Shown: positions 46,007 through 54,169 of the stretch, one piece after another
How positions within the stretch are numbered: the stretch's first letter is position 1
Layout: the number at the start of each line of letters is the position of its first letter
Assembly: GCF_001889165.1 (NCBI RefSeq)
Contig: NZ_CP016020.1
Coordinates: 2,392,501 to 2,456,500 of the forward strand
Reading direction: 5' to 3'
Source of the DNA: Bacillus weihaiensis
Lineage (GTDB): Bacteria > Bacillota > Bacilli > Bacillales > Bacillaceae
DNA length: 64,000 bases
Made by a program: the position numbers and the translations under genes
The notes under the pieces: model-generated
The model's input: only the letters and a program-made list of their open reading frames with translations
The model's database searches: none
Told to the model about the DNA's origin: nothing

Positions 46007-46250
46007 AAAAAGCCTTCTCATCCCACAAGGGACGAGAAGGCTTATCTCGCGGTACCACCCTATTAGATTAATTTTTCAACTCATTAATCCACTTCAGTAT
46101 TCGTAACGTGAATAAATCGCCAGTGCTTACTCTATCATTTCGGCATGGAACTCAAGGGTGATTTTCCTCCTAAACACTTATCCTGAGCTTTCACCATCCT
46201 CAGGTCGCTTAAATAAGATTTATTTAGGTGTACTGTCCCTTTCAACGTCT
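46007..46250 (-). promoter_or_regulatory. Isoleucine T-box riboswitch of ileS
   Basis: tRNA-sensing leader RNA. On the minus strand the AGTA and GGTGAAAGC elements of Stem I are present. The Specifier loop reads AUC (Ile) followed by A at 46162-46160. The T-box AGGGTGGTACCGCG is at 46061-46048. The terminator AAGCCTTCTC...GAGAAGGCTT (46010-46043) ends in a T-run. Uncharged tRNA-Ile is known to stabilise the antiterminator in this class. Confidence 0.96.
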
Positions 46251-46327
46251 ATTTATCAAGTTAATTTTTAGCATGGTTGGTAATCGTAAATGTCGATTTT
46301 CTGATATAAGCATTTGCTATCTGTTTT

Positions 46328-46428
46328 GGTGGCTCCCTTTGACACGCTTCTCAAGGAGGAGTCTTCTCTTCCATTCCAGTCAACAAAGAGCTAGAATCAA
46401 CACTAACATTCACAATGCCCATTTTTTA
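46328..46428. repeat. Degenerate ~147-bp dispersed repeat, copy 3 (right part only)
   Basis: GGCTCCCTTTGACACGCTTC and the following GAGTCTTCTC, CCATTCCAGTCAA and GAATCAAC align with the right half of copy 2. The flanking ACATTCACAAT also matches the flank of copy 1. The left half is missing. It lies just upstream of the ileS T-box. Confidence 0.75.
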
Positions 46429-46479
46429 AAACATTCTATGTGTCAGTATTATATGCGATAGAAAAAGAGAAAGTCAAGT

Positions 46480-46986
46480 TCAGTTTGTTGTTTCTTCTTC
46501 TTCACCGAAGATAGGCTCAACTTCATACTCTAAAAGATGATCCCAATCATCATTTTTCAGAAGATCTAACTGTGCTTCAATTAGCATTTGGAAACGAGTT
46601 CTAAAGACTTTAGACTGCTTCTTAAGCTCTTCGATTTCCATAGCAATTTTTCTCGATTTCGACAATGCCTCATTTATAATACGATCGGCATTTTTTTCAG
46701 CTTCTTTAATAATGAGCTTAGACTCTTTTTGAGCATTTCGCTTCACATCTTCCCCAGCTTCTTGGGCAATGATAATAGATTTATTTAAAGTCTCCTCAAT
46801 ATTCGTAAAGTGACTTAACTTTTCAGTCATCTCCGTAACGCGAGCTTCTAGTTCTTTCTTTTCACGAATAATCATTTCATAATCTTTAATGACCTGATCT
46901 AAAAACTCATTTACCTCATCTTCATCATATCCACGAAACCCTTTATTAAATTCCTTGTTATGGATATCTAATGGTGTTAAAGGCAT
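46480..46986 (-). CDS. divIVA: Cell-division and polarity protein DivIVA
   Basis: Curvature-sensing coiled-coil protein that marks septa and poles, positions MinJ/MinCD and anchors the chromosome during sporulation. The N-terminal lipid-binding domain MPLTPLDIHNKEFNKGFRGY has the Phe and Arg of the membrane-inserting loop, followed by DEDEVNEFLDQV. Two coiled-coil stretches fill the rest. I chose the ATG at 46986 with GGAGG 8 bases upstream (168 aa). Confidence 0.97.
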   Translation of the reverse strand: MPLTPLDIHNKEFNKGFRGYDEDEVNEFLDQVIKDYEMIIREKKELEARVTEMTEKLSHFTNIEETLNKSIIIAQEAGEDVKRNAQKESKLIIKEAEKNADRIINEALSKSRKIAMEIEELKKQSKVFRTRFQMLIEAQLDLLKNDDWDHLLEYEVEPIFGEEEETTN

Positions 46987-47256
46987 GGATGCCACCTCCA
47001 ATATGTAGTTAAATAGTTAATCCTTGACAACATTATAAATCATATTTCGACAGCTATGTTGAAAATCCTTTTAATTCTTCAAATTTTCTTTTTTATTTTG
47101 ACTATTTTCGTGTAGATTTGTACTTTCGAAGAATCACGTTCTGTACTTTTTCACTTGTTTGTTTCTTGTTTTTTAGACTTCAAGTGAATGCTGCACACTT
47201 TTCACTGTTCAGATTTTAATCGTAACAAATGTTAAGAAATTACCAAGTAAAAATGA

Positions 47257-48033
47257 TCACTTTTGTTTTTCTATAACGATTTTGAATCGATCTTTTTTTG
47301 TTTTGCCTTCAATCCTAATTAATTTACTTCTTCCATAGCCTCTTACTGATAGTGTATCTCCTTCGCGACATTCAAAAGAAACCGAATCAACTACTTTCCA
47401 ATTCACTTTTACGGCTTCATTTAGTACGAGAGGTTGAACTTTTTGTCGTGAAAGATTATAAATAGCTGCTGCTACAACGTCCAATCTAAGTGATGAAACA
47501 GTAGTTATTTGTTCAACTACCTCTTCCTTATGTGCAATCATCTCATGTAAAGGCTTCTCTTTAACGTGTATCTTTGATCGCCCAATTTCCTGAAAATTCA
47601 TACTTATAAAGTCAGCTATCTCACTGGCACAAATGAATTGAATTGCTTCTTCACGGAAGAGGATATCTCCAAATTTTGCTCGCTTTAAGCCTAAGCCCAT
47701 CAATGAGCCAAGTACATGTCTGTGCTCTATTGTTACAAATTTACTTGCATAGCTTATCTCAAATAAGCTCAAATTGAAATCTTCGTTTGTTGGTTCGTAA
47801 TAATCCGGATAGATGCAGGCTCGTTTTCTCTCTGTTTCTTCTATTCCACCGAAAAAAGCAACTTTCACATCAAGATTTTCACCTATTACAGACGCTACTA
47901 TTTCTTGTTCACGAGGGTCTAAAAAATCAGTAAGCTTTGGGCTATATTGCGAAAGGACAAGCTCCTTCCATTCTATTACTTGATCAATAAAATGTCGCTC
48001 ATCTTGACGAAAATGTTGATAAATTTGACTCAT
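47257..48033 (-). CDS. ylmH: S4-domain RNA-binding protein YlmH
   Basis: 258-aa protein with an N-terminal YlmH-type domain and a C-terminal S4 domain (about 183-240, RLDVVAAAIYNLSRQKVQPLV and RGYGRSKL). Recent work on B. subtilis links YlmH to ribosome-associated quality control as a second RqcP-like factor, and rqcH is also in this window. Ribosome site GGAGTG is 5 bases before the ATG. A terminator lies upstream, so it may be made at a different level from sepF and ylmG. Confidence 0.93.
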   Translation of the reverse strand: MSQIYQHFRQDERHFIDQVIEWKELVLSQYSPKLTDFLDPREQEIVASVIGENLDVKVAFFGGIEETERKRACIYPDYYEPTNEDFNLSLFEISYASKFVTIEHRHVLGSLMGLGLKRAKFGDILFREEAIQFICASEIADFISMNFQEIGRSKIHVKEKPLHEMIAHKEEVVEQITTVSSLRLDVVAAAIYNLSRQKVQPLVLNEAVKVNWKVVDSVSFECREGDTLSVRGYGRSKLIRIEGKTKKDRFKIVIEKQK

Positions 48034-48092
48034 ATGTACACTCCACTAAAAGACTTTAGATCGTAATTAAAATACAATATAGCATAAAAAAG

Positions 48093-48109
48093 AGGGACAT
48101 ATTGTCCCT
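48093..48109 (-). terminator. Terminator at the end of ylmG
   Basis: Seven-bp stem AGGGACA/TGTCCCT with a 3-base loop that touches the ylmG stop codon, followed on the minus strand by TTTTTTATGC. Confidence 0.75.
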
Positions 48110-48372
48110 TACATTAATATTCTAAAAAGAGCAGCTAGACCAAACTGAGCAAAGTTTAATGTTAAGATAGCTACAATCGGTGAAATATCAATCATTCCTA
48201 AAGGAGGGATGATTTTTCTAAAAGGCTCTAAGTATGGTTCGACGATTTTGCCTAAAAGCTCCCCAAAGGATGATTCTCTAGCGCCTGGGAACCAAGAAAG
48301 CAAAATATAAATAATAATTGCATAAGAATAGATTCGAAGTAATGTACTTAACACATCATATAATACACCCAT
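48109..48372 (-). CDS. ylmG: YggT family membrane protein
   Basis: 87-aa protein with two transmembrane helices (about 8-28 and 62-85) separated by the conserved [20 protein letters not shown] and [17 protein letters not shown] segments. The family lies next to sepF in many Gram-positive bacteria and is thought to influence division or membrane protein assembly; its biochemical role is unknown. Confidence 0.92.
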   Translation of the reverse strand: MGVLYDVLSTLLRIYSYAIIIYILLSWFPGARESSFGELLGKIVEPYLEPFRKIIPPLGMIDISPIVAILTLNFAQFGLAALFRILM

Positions 48373-48377
48373 TTATG

Positions 48378-48830
48378 TTACCACCTTTGATGTTCTTCTT
48401 CTGAAACAAGCTCTGAAATAGACCCCGACACATCCACATTATCAGGGGTACATAGGAAAATATTCATTCCAATTCTTTGAATATCGCCACCAATTGCGTA
48501 GACTGTACCACTTAAGAAGTCAACTATTCGTTTAGCCTGATCTCGTTGAATACTTTGCAAGTTTACAACAACAGCCTTACGATTTTTCAATTGATCAGCT
48601 ATTTCCTGCGCTTCAGCATATACTCTTGGTTCACTTAATACCACTTTAGATGATTTTTGCACACTTTGCAAACTCACAACATTTTGCTTTTGTGGCTGTG
48701 TTTGCTGTTTTTGAGGAAATTGCTGAGGCTGCTCTTGTTCATATTCAGGCTGTTGTTCGTCTGCTTCAATATATTCGTATTCTTCATCCTCTAAAGCAAA
48801 AAAGCTTTTAAAACGGTTCTTAATCGACAT
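48378..48830 (-). CDS. sepF: Cell-division protein SepF
   Basis: Membrane-binding partner of FtsZ that helps anchor and bundle the Z-ring. The N-terminal amphipathic helix [17 protein letters not shown] is followed by a Gln/Pro-rich linker. The conserved core is [21 protein letters not shown] and [12 protein letters not shown] start at the ATG at 48830 (GGAGGTG about 6 bases upstream, 150 aa). The longer frame adds nine residues with no family match. Confidence 0.96.
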   Translation of the reverse strand: MSIKNRFKSFFALEDEEYEYIEADEQQPEYEQEQPQQFPQKQQTQPQKQNVVSLQSVQKSSKVVLSEPRVYAEAQEIADQLKNRKAVVVNLQSIQRDQAKRIVDFLSGTVYAIGGDIQRIGMNIFLCTPDNVDVSGSISELVSEEEHQRW

Positions 48831-48831
48831 C

Positions 48832-49518
48832 TTAAACACCTCCTGTTTCATTACCAACTAATGATGTTCCCACTCGTATATATGTAGCACCCTCCTCGAT
48901 GGCAATATCATAGTCATTTGACATTCCCATTGAAAGCTCTTTACATGGAGCATTCTCTAACGAAAGGGCTTGTACTTTTAATTGAAGTTCCTTGAGTTGT
49001 TTAAAACAAGCACGGATGCGTGATCGATCATCCGTAAAAGGAGCCATCGTCATAAGACCGACCACTTCTATATTATGTAAGTCAGAAAGTTGTACAATAA
49101 AGTCTTCTACGTTTTCAGGGTTAAGACCATGTTTTGAATTTTCACCAGATACATTGACTTGAACAAAACACTTCACCTTCTGAGAAGCTCTTTTATCGAT
49201 TTCCTTTGCAAGTGAAAGCCTGTCAAGTGAGTGAATATAATCGACTTTATCGATAATATTTTTCACTTTTCTTGTTTGTAAGGAGCCAATAAAATGCCAA
49301 GTCGGTCCTTCTCCAAGCTCATGGTACTTATTAACAAGCCCATCATCTCTATTTTCACCAAGATGAATGATCCCTGCTTCTAAGGCTGCTTTAGCGCGTG
49401 TAATACTTACATACTTAGTAACAGCGATGATATTTATATCATTAAGATCTCTTCCTGAATTAGCACAGGTTGCTCTAATTGTTTCTTTTATCTTTTGCAA
49501 ATTCTCTTTCACATTCAT
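48832..49518 (-). CDS. ylmE: YggS/PLP homeostasis protein YlmE
   Basis: Pyridoxal-phosphate-binding protein of the alanine racemase fold type III (YggS/PLPHP) that keeps free PLP in balance; no catalytic reaction is known. The PLP lysine lies in IIAVTKYVS, with later signatures [17 protein letters not shown] and [15 protein letters not shown]. 228 aa. Ends 1 bp before the sepF start. Confidence 0.95.
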   Translation of the reverse strand: MNVKENLQKIKETIRATCANSGRDLNDINIIAVTKYVSITRAKAALEAGIIHLGENRDDGLVNKYHELGEGPTWHFIGSLQTRKVKNIIDKVDYIHSLDRLSLAKEIDKRASQKVKCFVQVNVSGENSKHGLNPENVEDFIVQLSDLHNIEVVGLMTMAPFTDDRSRIRACFKQLKELQLKVQALSLENAPCKELSMGMSNDYDIAIEEGATYIRVGTSLVGNETGGV

Positions 49519-49521
49519 TTG

Positions 49522-50349
49522 TTAAGCCTCCAATCCCAAGCCGATAAAGCTTAACATTCTTCCTGTTTTCCCATGATCTCTTCTATGAGAGAAAAATTTG
49601 TCAGCATCGCAGCTCGTACAGTAATTTGAAGTGAGGATATTCTCCTCCTTCACTCCAGCACGAATAAGTAGATTTTTGTTAAGCTGTTTTAAATCTAATT
49701 TGTATTGTCCTTGAGATATCATCTCATACGACATATGGTTCCTCGGTAAGGATAATTCATTAATAGCTGATATGACACGATCATCCACCACGTAACAACA
49801 AGCTTCAATTGATGGACCAATAGCTACTTTAACAGTCTGAGGATCAATACCTTCAAGCTGCCATTGTTTTATCATTTCACCACTGATATTTTTAACTGTT
49901 CCCTGCCAGCCAGCATGCGCTAACCCGATATATTTTTTTTCAGCTGAAAAGAAATATAGTGGGACACAATCAGCAAAACACAATGATAACATGATACCTT
50001 TTTCATTTGTATACAATCCATCACAATCCAATACCCCTTTATCATACGAGTGAATACCTTTTCCCGTATCTTGGTTAGTAACTTTCTTAATGTGATTGGA
50101 GTGTGTCTGCTCTGCAAATACCCAATTAGATAAAGATAAGGGAGTACTGCTTGCGATTTTTTCTCTATTTTTAATGACTGTATCGGTATCATCTTTAACA
50201 TGAAGACCTAAATTCATCGTTGAAAAGTTTTCGTCACTGTATCCGCCTTGCCTCGTTGTGAAGCCAATCGTAACATAACTTACTAGGTCCGGCCACTCTT
50301 GAATTGCAAGGAAAGATTCTTCTTCTTGTTTGAATGGTTCTCTTGTCAT
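49522..50349 (-). CDS. ylmD: Laccase-domain purine nucleoside phosphorylase YlmD
   Basis: Member of the YfiH/DUF152 family; characterised members act on purine nucleosides and bind metal. Signatures: ADCVPLYFF, HAGWQGTVKN and IEACCYVVDD. I start at the ATG at 50349 with AGGA 9 bases upstream (275 aa); the longer frame begins with a TTG adjacent to the ribosome site. In Firmicutes it is normally next to ylmE and sepF. Confidence 0.92.
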   Translation of the reverse strand: MTREPFKQEEESFLAIQEWPDLVSYVTIGFTTRQGGYSDENFSTMNLGLHVKDDTDTVIKNREKIASSTPLSLSNWVFAEQTHSNHIKKVTNQDTGKGIHSYDKGVLDCDGLYTNEKGIMLSLCFADCVPLYFFSAEKKYIGLAHAGWQGTVKNISGEMIKQWQLEGIDPQTVKVAIGPSIEACCYVVDDRVISAINELSLPRNHMSYEMISQGQYKLDLKQLNKNLLIRAGVKEENILTSNYCTSCDADKFFSHRRDHGKTGRMLSFIGLGLEA

Positions 50350-50439
50350 GTTAGTCAATCCTTTTATTCGACATATACTTTTACACTCTCGACTTTATTT
50401 TACCACAATTTCATCACAAGGTTTAGCATGAAAGTCAAT

Positions 50440-50694
50440 TTATTCCGCTTGACTATCGATTTGCTTATTCATTCTAACTAATATCACATCTTCACCTATT
50501 TTTACTATATTTCGCCATGGAATGACGAATTCCTCGTCTTTCCCAAAAAAACCTAACATTTTTCCTTGACCACTTATAATAATGGCTTGAATTTTACCCG
50601 TCGTGACATTAATATCAAAATCACTAATGTTCCCCATTTTTTTACCGTCTGATACGTTAACGATATCCTTCGTTTGAAACTCTGAAATATACAT
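50440..50694 (-). CDS. ylmC: PRC-barrel protein YlmC/YmxH
   Basis: 84-aa single PRC-barrel domain: DIVNVSDGKKMGNISDFDI, then GKIQAIIISGQ and PWRNIVKIGEDVILV. The family is common in spore formers and sits next to the sporulation sigma genes; function unknown. Ribosome site TAGGAGG, 9 bases before the ATG. Confidence 0.92.
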   Translation of the reverse strand: MYISEFQTKDIVNVSDGKKMGNISDFDINVTTGKIQAIIISGQGKMLGFFGKDEEFVIPWRNIVKIGEDVILVRMNKQIDSQAE

Positions 50695-51071
50695 TAAGAA
50701 AACCTCCTATAGATGAAAATTTAACTTTTAGTCATTTATGTTTGTAACAGGTGCTTTTGTTAAAACTATTTTCTTAAAGAAAGTTGCACCCAGGAAAAAT
50801 CCATCACTGTGATTTTTCAATAGCTACAGTCTATACAATAACAACCCTAATTAGGAATTCCCCTCTTTCTTATTAAAAAATAAATGATCCTAACCATATT
50901 TTCTTTTACAGCAATTAATGTAAAAGGAAATTACCTCAAAACATGTGAATACTTATATGTATGTTCGTTAGAGACCAAATAATTCTTTTAATAGAACTTT
51001 CCTTATTAAAATCCAGACAAAAAAGGTCTGACCTATGTATGAACGTTTGGTCAGACCTCTCTCGTATTCAT
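50695..51071. other. Gene-free stretch between ylmC and sigG
   Basis: AT-rich. It holds the sigG terminator at the right end and a short dyad GAAAAATC/GATTTTTC at 50794-50818 upstream of ylmC. No convincing SigE or SigG promoter for ylmC is visible to me. Confidence 0.55.
51024..51058 (-). terminator. Terminator of sigG
   Basis: Ten-bp stem AGGTCTGACC/GGTCAGACCT with a 15-base loop, followed by TTTTTTG on the minus strand, 13 bp past the sigG stop. Confidence 0.9.
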
Positions 51072-51851
51072 TTAGTTTTGAATATTTTTATTCATTTGTT
51101 TAATTGCTGCTTTTTCTAAGCGAGAGACTTGAGCTTGAGAGATACCAATTTCTTCAGCAACTTCCATCTGAGTTTTACCCTGAAAAAACCTTTTTCTAAG
51201 AATTAGCTTCTCCCTGCTATTTAGTCTTCTCATTCCTTCTTTTAATGCAAGTTCCTCAATCCATTGAATATCACGATTTTTTTCATCACTTAATTGATCC
51301 ATGACAAAAATTGGGTCTCCCCCGTCATTATAAATCGGCTCGAAAAGAGAAACTGGATCTTGAATGGCATCGAGAGCGAATACGATTTCTTCATGAGGTA
51401 CATCTAATTCTTTTGAGATTTCCTCTGCTGTCGGTTCTCTTGATGTTTCACTCATAAGACGCTCTCTTACTTGAAGGGCCTTGTAAGCAATGTCCCTAAG
51501 AGAGCGTGAAACACGGATTGGGTTATTATCTCTTAGATAACGTCTAATTTCACCAATAATCATTGGTACAGCATATGTTGAAAATTTGACATTCTGGCCT
51601 AAGTCGAAATTATCGATCGATTTCATTAATCCAATACAGCCAACTTGAAACAAATCGTCAACAAACTCTCCTCTGTTGTTAAACCGCTGGATAACACTAA
51701 GTACCAATCTCAGGTTGCCATTCACCAGCTCTTCTCTTGCTGATATGTCGCCGTTTTGCATCTGCTTAAAAAGCTCTCTCATCTTATCATTTTTAAGCAC
51801 TGGAAGTTTTGAGGTATCTACTCCACAAATTTCAACTTTATTTCTTGTCAC
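51072..51851 (-). CDS. sigG: Late forespore sigma factor SigG
   Basis: RNA polymerase sigma factor for late forespore genes. The N-terminus after the GTG reads TRNKVEICGVDTSKLPVLKN, nearly the B. subtilis sequence. Regions 2 (DLFQVGCIGLMKSIDNFD), 3 and 4 (TQMEVAEEIGISQAQVSRLEK) are intact. An in-frame ATG at 51920 would lie upstream of the SigF -10 element, so I use GTG at 51851 with GGAGGG 6 bases upstream (259 aa). Confidence 0.97.
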   Translation of the reverse strand: MTRNKVEICGVDTSKLPVLKNDKMRELFKQMQNGDISAREELVNGNLRLVLSVIQRFNNRGEFVDDLFQVGCIGLMKSIDNFDLGQNVKFSTYAVPMIIGEIRRYLRDNNPIRVSRSLRDIAYKALQVRERLMSETSREPTAEEISKELDVPHEEIVFALDAIQDPVSLFEPIYNDGGDPIFVMDQLSDEKNRDIQWIEELALKEGMRRLNSREKLILRKRFFQGKTQMEVAEEIGISQAQVSRLEKAAIKQMNKNIQN

Positions 51852-51859
51852 ATCTTTCC

Positions 51860-51899
51860 CTCCTAACAGGAGTTGCTGTACAGTGTTAAGTATCTCCTG
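51860..51899 (-). promoter_or_regulatory. sigG leader with mutually exclusive hairpins at the ribosome site
   Basis: Minus-strand CAGGAG (51894-51899) can pair with CTCCTG (51867-51872). The same CTCCT can instead pair with AGGAG of the ribosome site, loop GTT. Only one pairing can exist at a time. Confidence 0.65.
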
Positions 51900-51916
51900 G
51901 AGTGGAAAAAATATGC
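51888..51916 (-). promoter_or_regulatory. SigF-type promoter of sigG
   Basis: -35 GCATA (51912-51916) and -10 GGAGATACTT (51888-51897) with 14 bp between them fit the forespore SigF consensus GYATA and GGnnAnAnTw. B. subtilis sigG is transcribed from a SigF promoter at the equivalent place. Confidence 0.8.
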
Positions 51917-51995
51917 ACAAGCTATTTATCCAAAAACGGAAAGATTCTTCATCAATAATTGATAGAATAGGCTATTTCCAGTTAAAAAAATTTTT

Positions 51996-52715
51996 TTAGA
52001 CCATTTTATTAAATTCTTTTTGTAATCTTTTAATAATTCTTTTTTCAAGTCGTGAAATATAGGATTGAGAGATCCCTAACATATCTGCAACATCTTTTTG
52101 CGTTTTTTCCTCTCCACCCTGTAAACCAAAACGCAGTTCCATAATTTGTTTCTCACGATCGTTTAATTGATGAAGTGCCTTTAACAATAATTTGCGATCA
52201 ACGTTCGCTTCTAAATCTTTTGTAATAATATCATCCTCAGTACCTAGTACATCAGATAATAGCAGCTCATTCCCATCCCAATCTATATTTAATGGTTCAT
52301 CAAACGAAACCTCTGATCTTAGCTTGTTATTTCTTCTCAAGTACATTAAAATTTCATTTTCAATACACCTAGATGCGTAAGTAGCTAGTTTTATCTTTTT
52401 TTCAGGGTTAAATGTGTTTACAGCTTTGATTAATCCTATGGTGCCAATACTAATAAGATCTTCAATATTTATCCCTGTATTTTCAAATTTTCTTGCAATA
52501 TATACGACTAGACGAAGATTTCGTTCGATTAAGATCGAACGTGCTGCTTGGTCCCCTGAAGGAAGTTTTTGCAAAAGTACCTCTTCTTCATCTTTTGAGA
52601 GAGGTGGTGGAAGAGCTTCACTACCACCAATATAATAAACCTCGTCTGATTTAATCCCTAATTTAATTAATAGCTTATACCACAAATACGTTAGATGTAA
52701 TTTTAATTTTTTCAT
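51996..52715 (-). CDS. sigE: Early mother-cell sigma factor SigE (pro-protein)
   Basis: Made as inactive membrane-associated pro-SigE. The N-terminal pro-segment [20 protein letters not shown] is an amphipathic helix, and SpoIIGA is known to cleave just before the [12 protein letters not shown] region (about residue 27). Regions 2 ([17 protein letters not shown]) and 4 ([21 protein letters not shown]) are complete. 239 aa. GGGGGAGGAAC ribosome site. It follows spoIIGA by 48 bp. Confidence 0.98.
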   Translation of the reverse strand: MKKLKLHLTYLWYKLLIKLGIKSDEVYYIGGSEALPPPLSKDEEEVLLQKLPSGDQAARSILIERNLRLVVYIARKFENTGINIEDLISIGTIGLIKAVNTFNPEKKIKLATYASRCIENEILMYLRRNNKLRSEVSFDEPLNIDWDGNELLLSDVLGTEDDIITKDLEANVDRKLLLKALHQLNDREKQIMELRFGLQGGEEKTQKDVADMLGISQSYISRLEKRIIKRLQKEFNKMV

Positions 52716-52763
52716 GTTCCTCCCCCTTCTAAAATATAAGATTGTGAGTAAGATAGAAGTAAG

Positions 52764-53693
52764 TTATGATACATTTTGCACCGACTGACCCTGAAGCATT
52801 TTCGGATGAACAATACACTCATATTCATCCTCTGAAGACAATTGAGTTCGATTTAATCCTACAATGGTCTTTTGAACATGAAAGGTTTCATTATTCATTT
52901 CAATGGTTACCTCGTCAGGTTTAAGACCTAGTAGAAATTGATGTTCTTTTCCTACCACTCTATAGGGAATAATTCTTACTCGATGTTCCCATTCATGACC
53001 TTGATCATCTTCACTAATTGACTTCATTACATCATCCTGGAGTGCTTGTTTTAGTAGCTGCTCTGGTATATATTCTTTCACCTTAAATATATCAATGATC
53101 ATAACAGGACTTCTTGAAATAGGGTCCACCAATTGATTACCACTATCTATTAATCCTTTGAGCGTAAATTGCGTCTGTTCAATGCGTATTGAAACGGACA
53201 CAATCTGATCATGATGAATTTTTTTCGATTCCACACCTTCAATTTGCTTTTTTGAAAATAGCCAAATTGTAGGAAATCCAATTAATATGAATAACCAACT
53301 TACAGGGTGTCCAAAGCCAGTTGAATTCGTTAAAAAGATTCCATCAAGGTAATTGGTCTCTGATTGAAAGAAAAAGTGAGTACCAATCATTCCACCGCCG
53401 ACCATAAAAGTAACAAAATAAAAGGCCAATACATTCTGAAAGAAATAACTGAATTTCTTAAAGCCAAATGCAACGATGACCATTAAGATAGAAATAACCA
53501 TTTTCCCAATTGGATTTGTAGCAATGACGCTATACGGAGAAAACATGAATAGAACAACACTTGAACCAATAAAGGCAGCTACTACAAGCCTAACTTTCAT
53601 TTTTTTTCTCTTTAAGGCAATTGATGTTAAAAGTAATAGAAATAGATCAAAGGAAAAGTTTAAGAACCAAATAACGTCTAAATAAATAGACAT
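52764..53693 (-). CDS. spoIIGA: Pro-SigE processing aspartic protease SpoIIGA
   Basis: Septal membrane protease that activates pro-SigE in the mother cell when signalled by forespore SpoIIR. Five hydrophobic helices fill residues 1-155. The soluble protease half carries the catalytic Asp183 in LKGLIDSGNQLVDP. 309 aa, standard. First gene of the spoIIG operon with sigE. Confidence 0.97.
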   Translation of the reverse strand: MSIYLDVIWFLNFSFDLFLLLLTSIALKRKKMKVRLVVAAFIGSSVVLFMFSPYSVIATNPIGKMVISILMVIVAFGFKKFSYFFQNVLAFYFVTFMVGGGMIGTHFFFQSETNYLDGIFLTNSTGFGHPVSWLFILIGFPTIWLFSKKQIEGVESKKIHHDQIVSVSIRIEQTQFTLKGLIDSGNQLVDPISRSPVMIIDIFKVKEYIPEQLLKQALQDDVMKSISEDDQGHEWEHRVRIIPYRVVGKEHQFLLGLKPDEVTIEMNNETFHVQKTIVGLNRTQLSSEDEYECIVHPKMLQGQSVQNVS

Positions 53694-53767
53694 TTGCTAC
53701 TCCTTCCCCATATGTAAAATGCGTCCTTTATCGTTACTATCACCTCGTTTAGGACCTGTTAGAAATT

Positions 53768-53855
53768 AGTATAAAACCAAATGAAGAGGAAGTCTGTCAG
53801 TTACTGCCGATAAGGAAGAAGTATTTTTGCAAGATTATTAGAAATTTTGTCGAGT
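53768..53855 (-). promoter_or_regulatory. spoIIG promoter with Spo0A-box-like sites
   Basis: -10 TATACT (53768-53773) and a -35-like CTGACA (53795-53800) are 21 bp apart on the minus strand. The B. subtilis spoIIG promoter also has an over-long spacer and needs Spo0A. On the plus strand TGTCAGT (53795) and TGCCGAT (53805) lie exactly 10 bp apart, and TGTCGAG lies at 53849. All resemble the 0A box TGNCGAA. No site is a perfect match. Confidence 0.55.
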
Positions 53856-54120
53856 TACCATGAGGATTAGAAAGAAGTTGGTTCTTTATGAATTGAAAAA
53901 ATCGAAGTAAGCAAGAATGAGATTGCAGATCAAAATTAGTCCCCTTTGATATTACCTAGACTTAAAGCTCTGATTATCATATTTTGTAGCTATTTTACCT
54001 AAAGTAAGTTAGGAGTCTCTTTTGAAAATCATAGAAACCTCCATTTTATTTAGTGATTAAAGTTAACTAACAAACTACTTATACACAATTGCTTTTTATT
54101 ATCGTTTTCTTATCAAAAAT

Positions 54121-54165
54121 AAAAGCACAAGCTACACCTTTCATTAAAGGTGCACCTTGTGCTTT
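54121..54165 (-). terminator. Terminator of ftsZ
   Basis: Long stem (AAAGCACAAG/CTTGTGCTTT outer arms and AGGTG/CACCT inner arms with a small mismatch), followed by TTATTTTTG on the minus strand, directly after the ftsZ stop. Confidence 0.9.
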
Positions 54166-54169
54166 CATA

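Larger units (their letters stand above)
45578..46479. other. ileS leader region between divIVA and ileS, no gene
   Basis: About 900 bp. It holds, from right to left, a truncated copy of the 147-bp repeat, the T-box leader with terminator, a full copy of the repeat and about 195 bp of AT-rich sequence before ileS. Two short plus-strand frames here are not credible genes. Confidence 0.8.
53694..54169. other. Gene-free stretch between spoIIGA and ftsZ
   Basis: Holds the spoIIG promoter region on the right of spoIIGA and the ftsZ terminator at the far end. B. subtilis has bpr and related genes here; none are present. Confidence 0.7.

Noticed and set aside
46228-46461. 77-codon plus-strand frame in the ileS leader region
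   Set aside because: Overlaps the T-box and repeat copy 3, which explain the sequence; no ribosome site.
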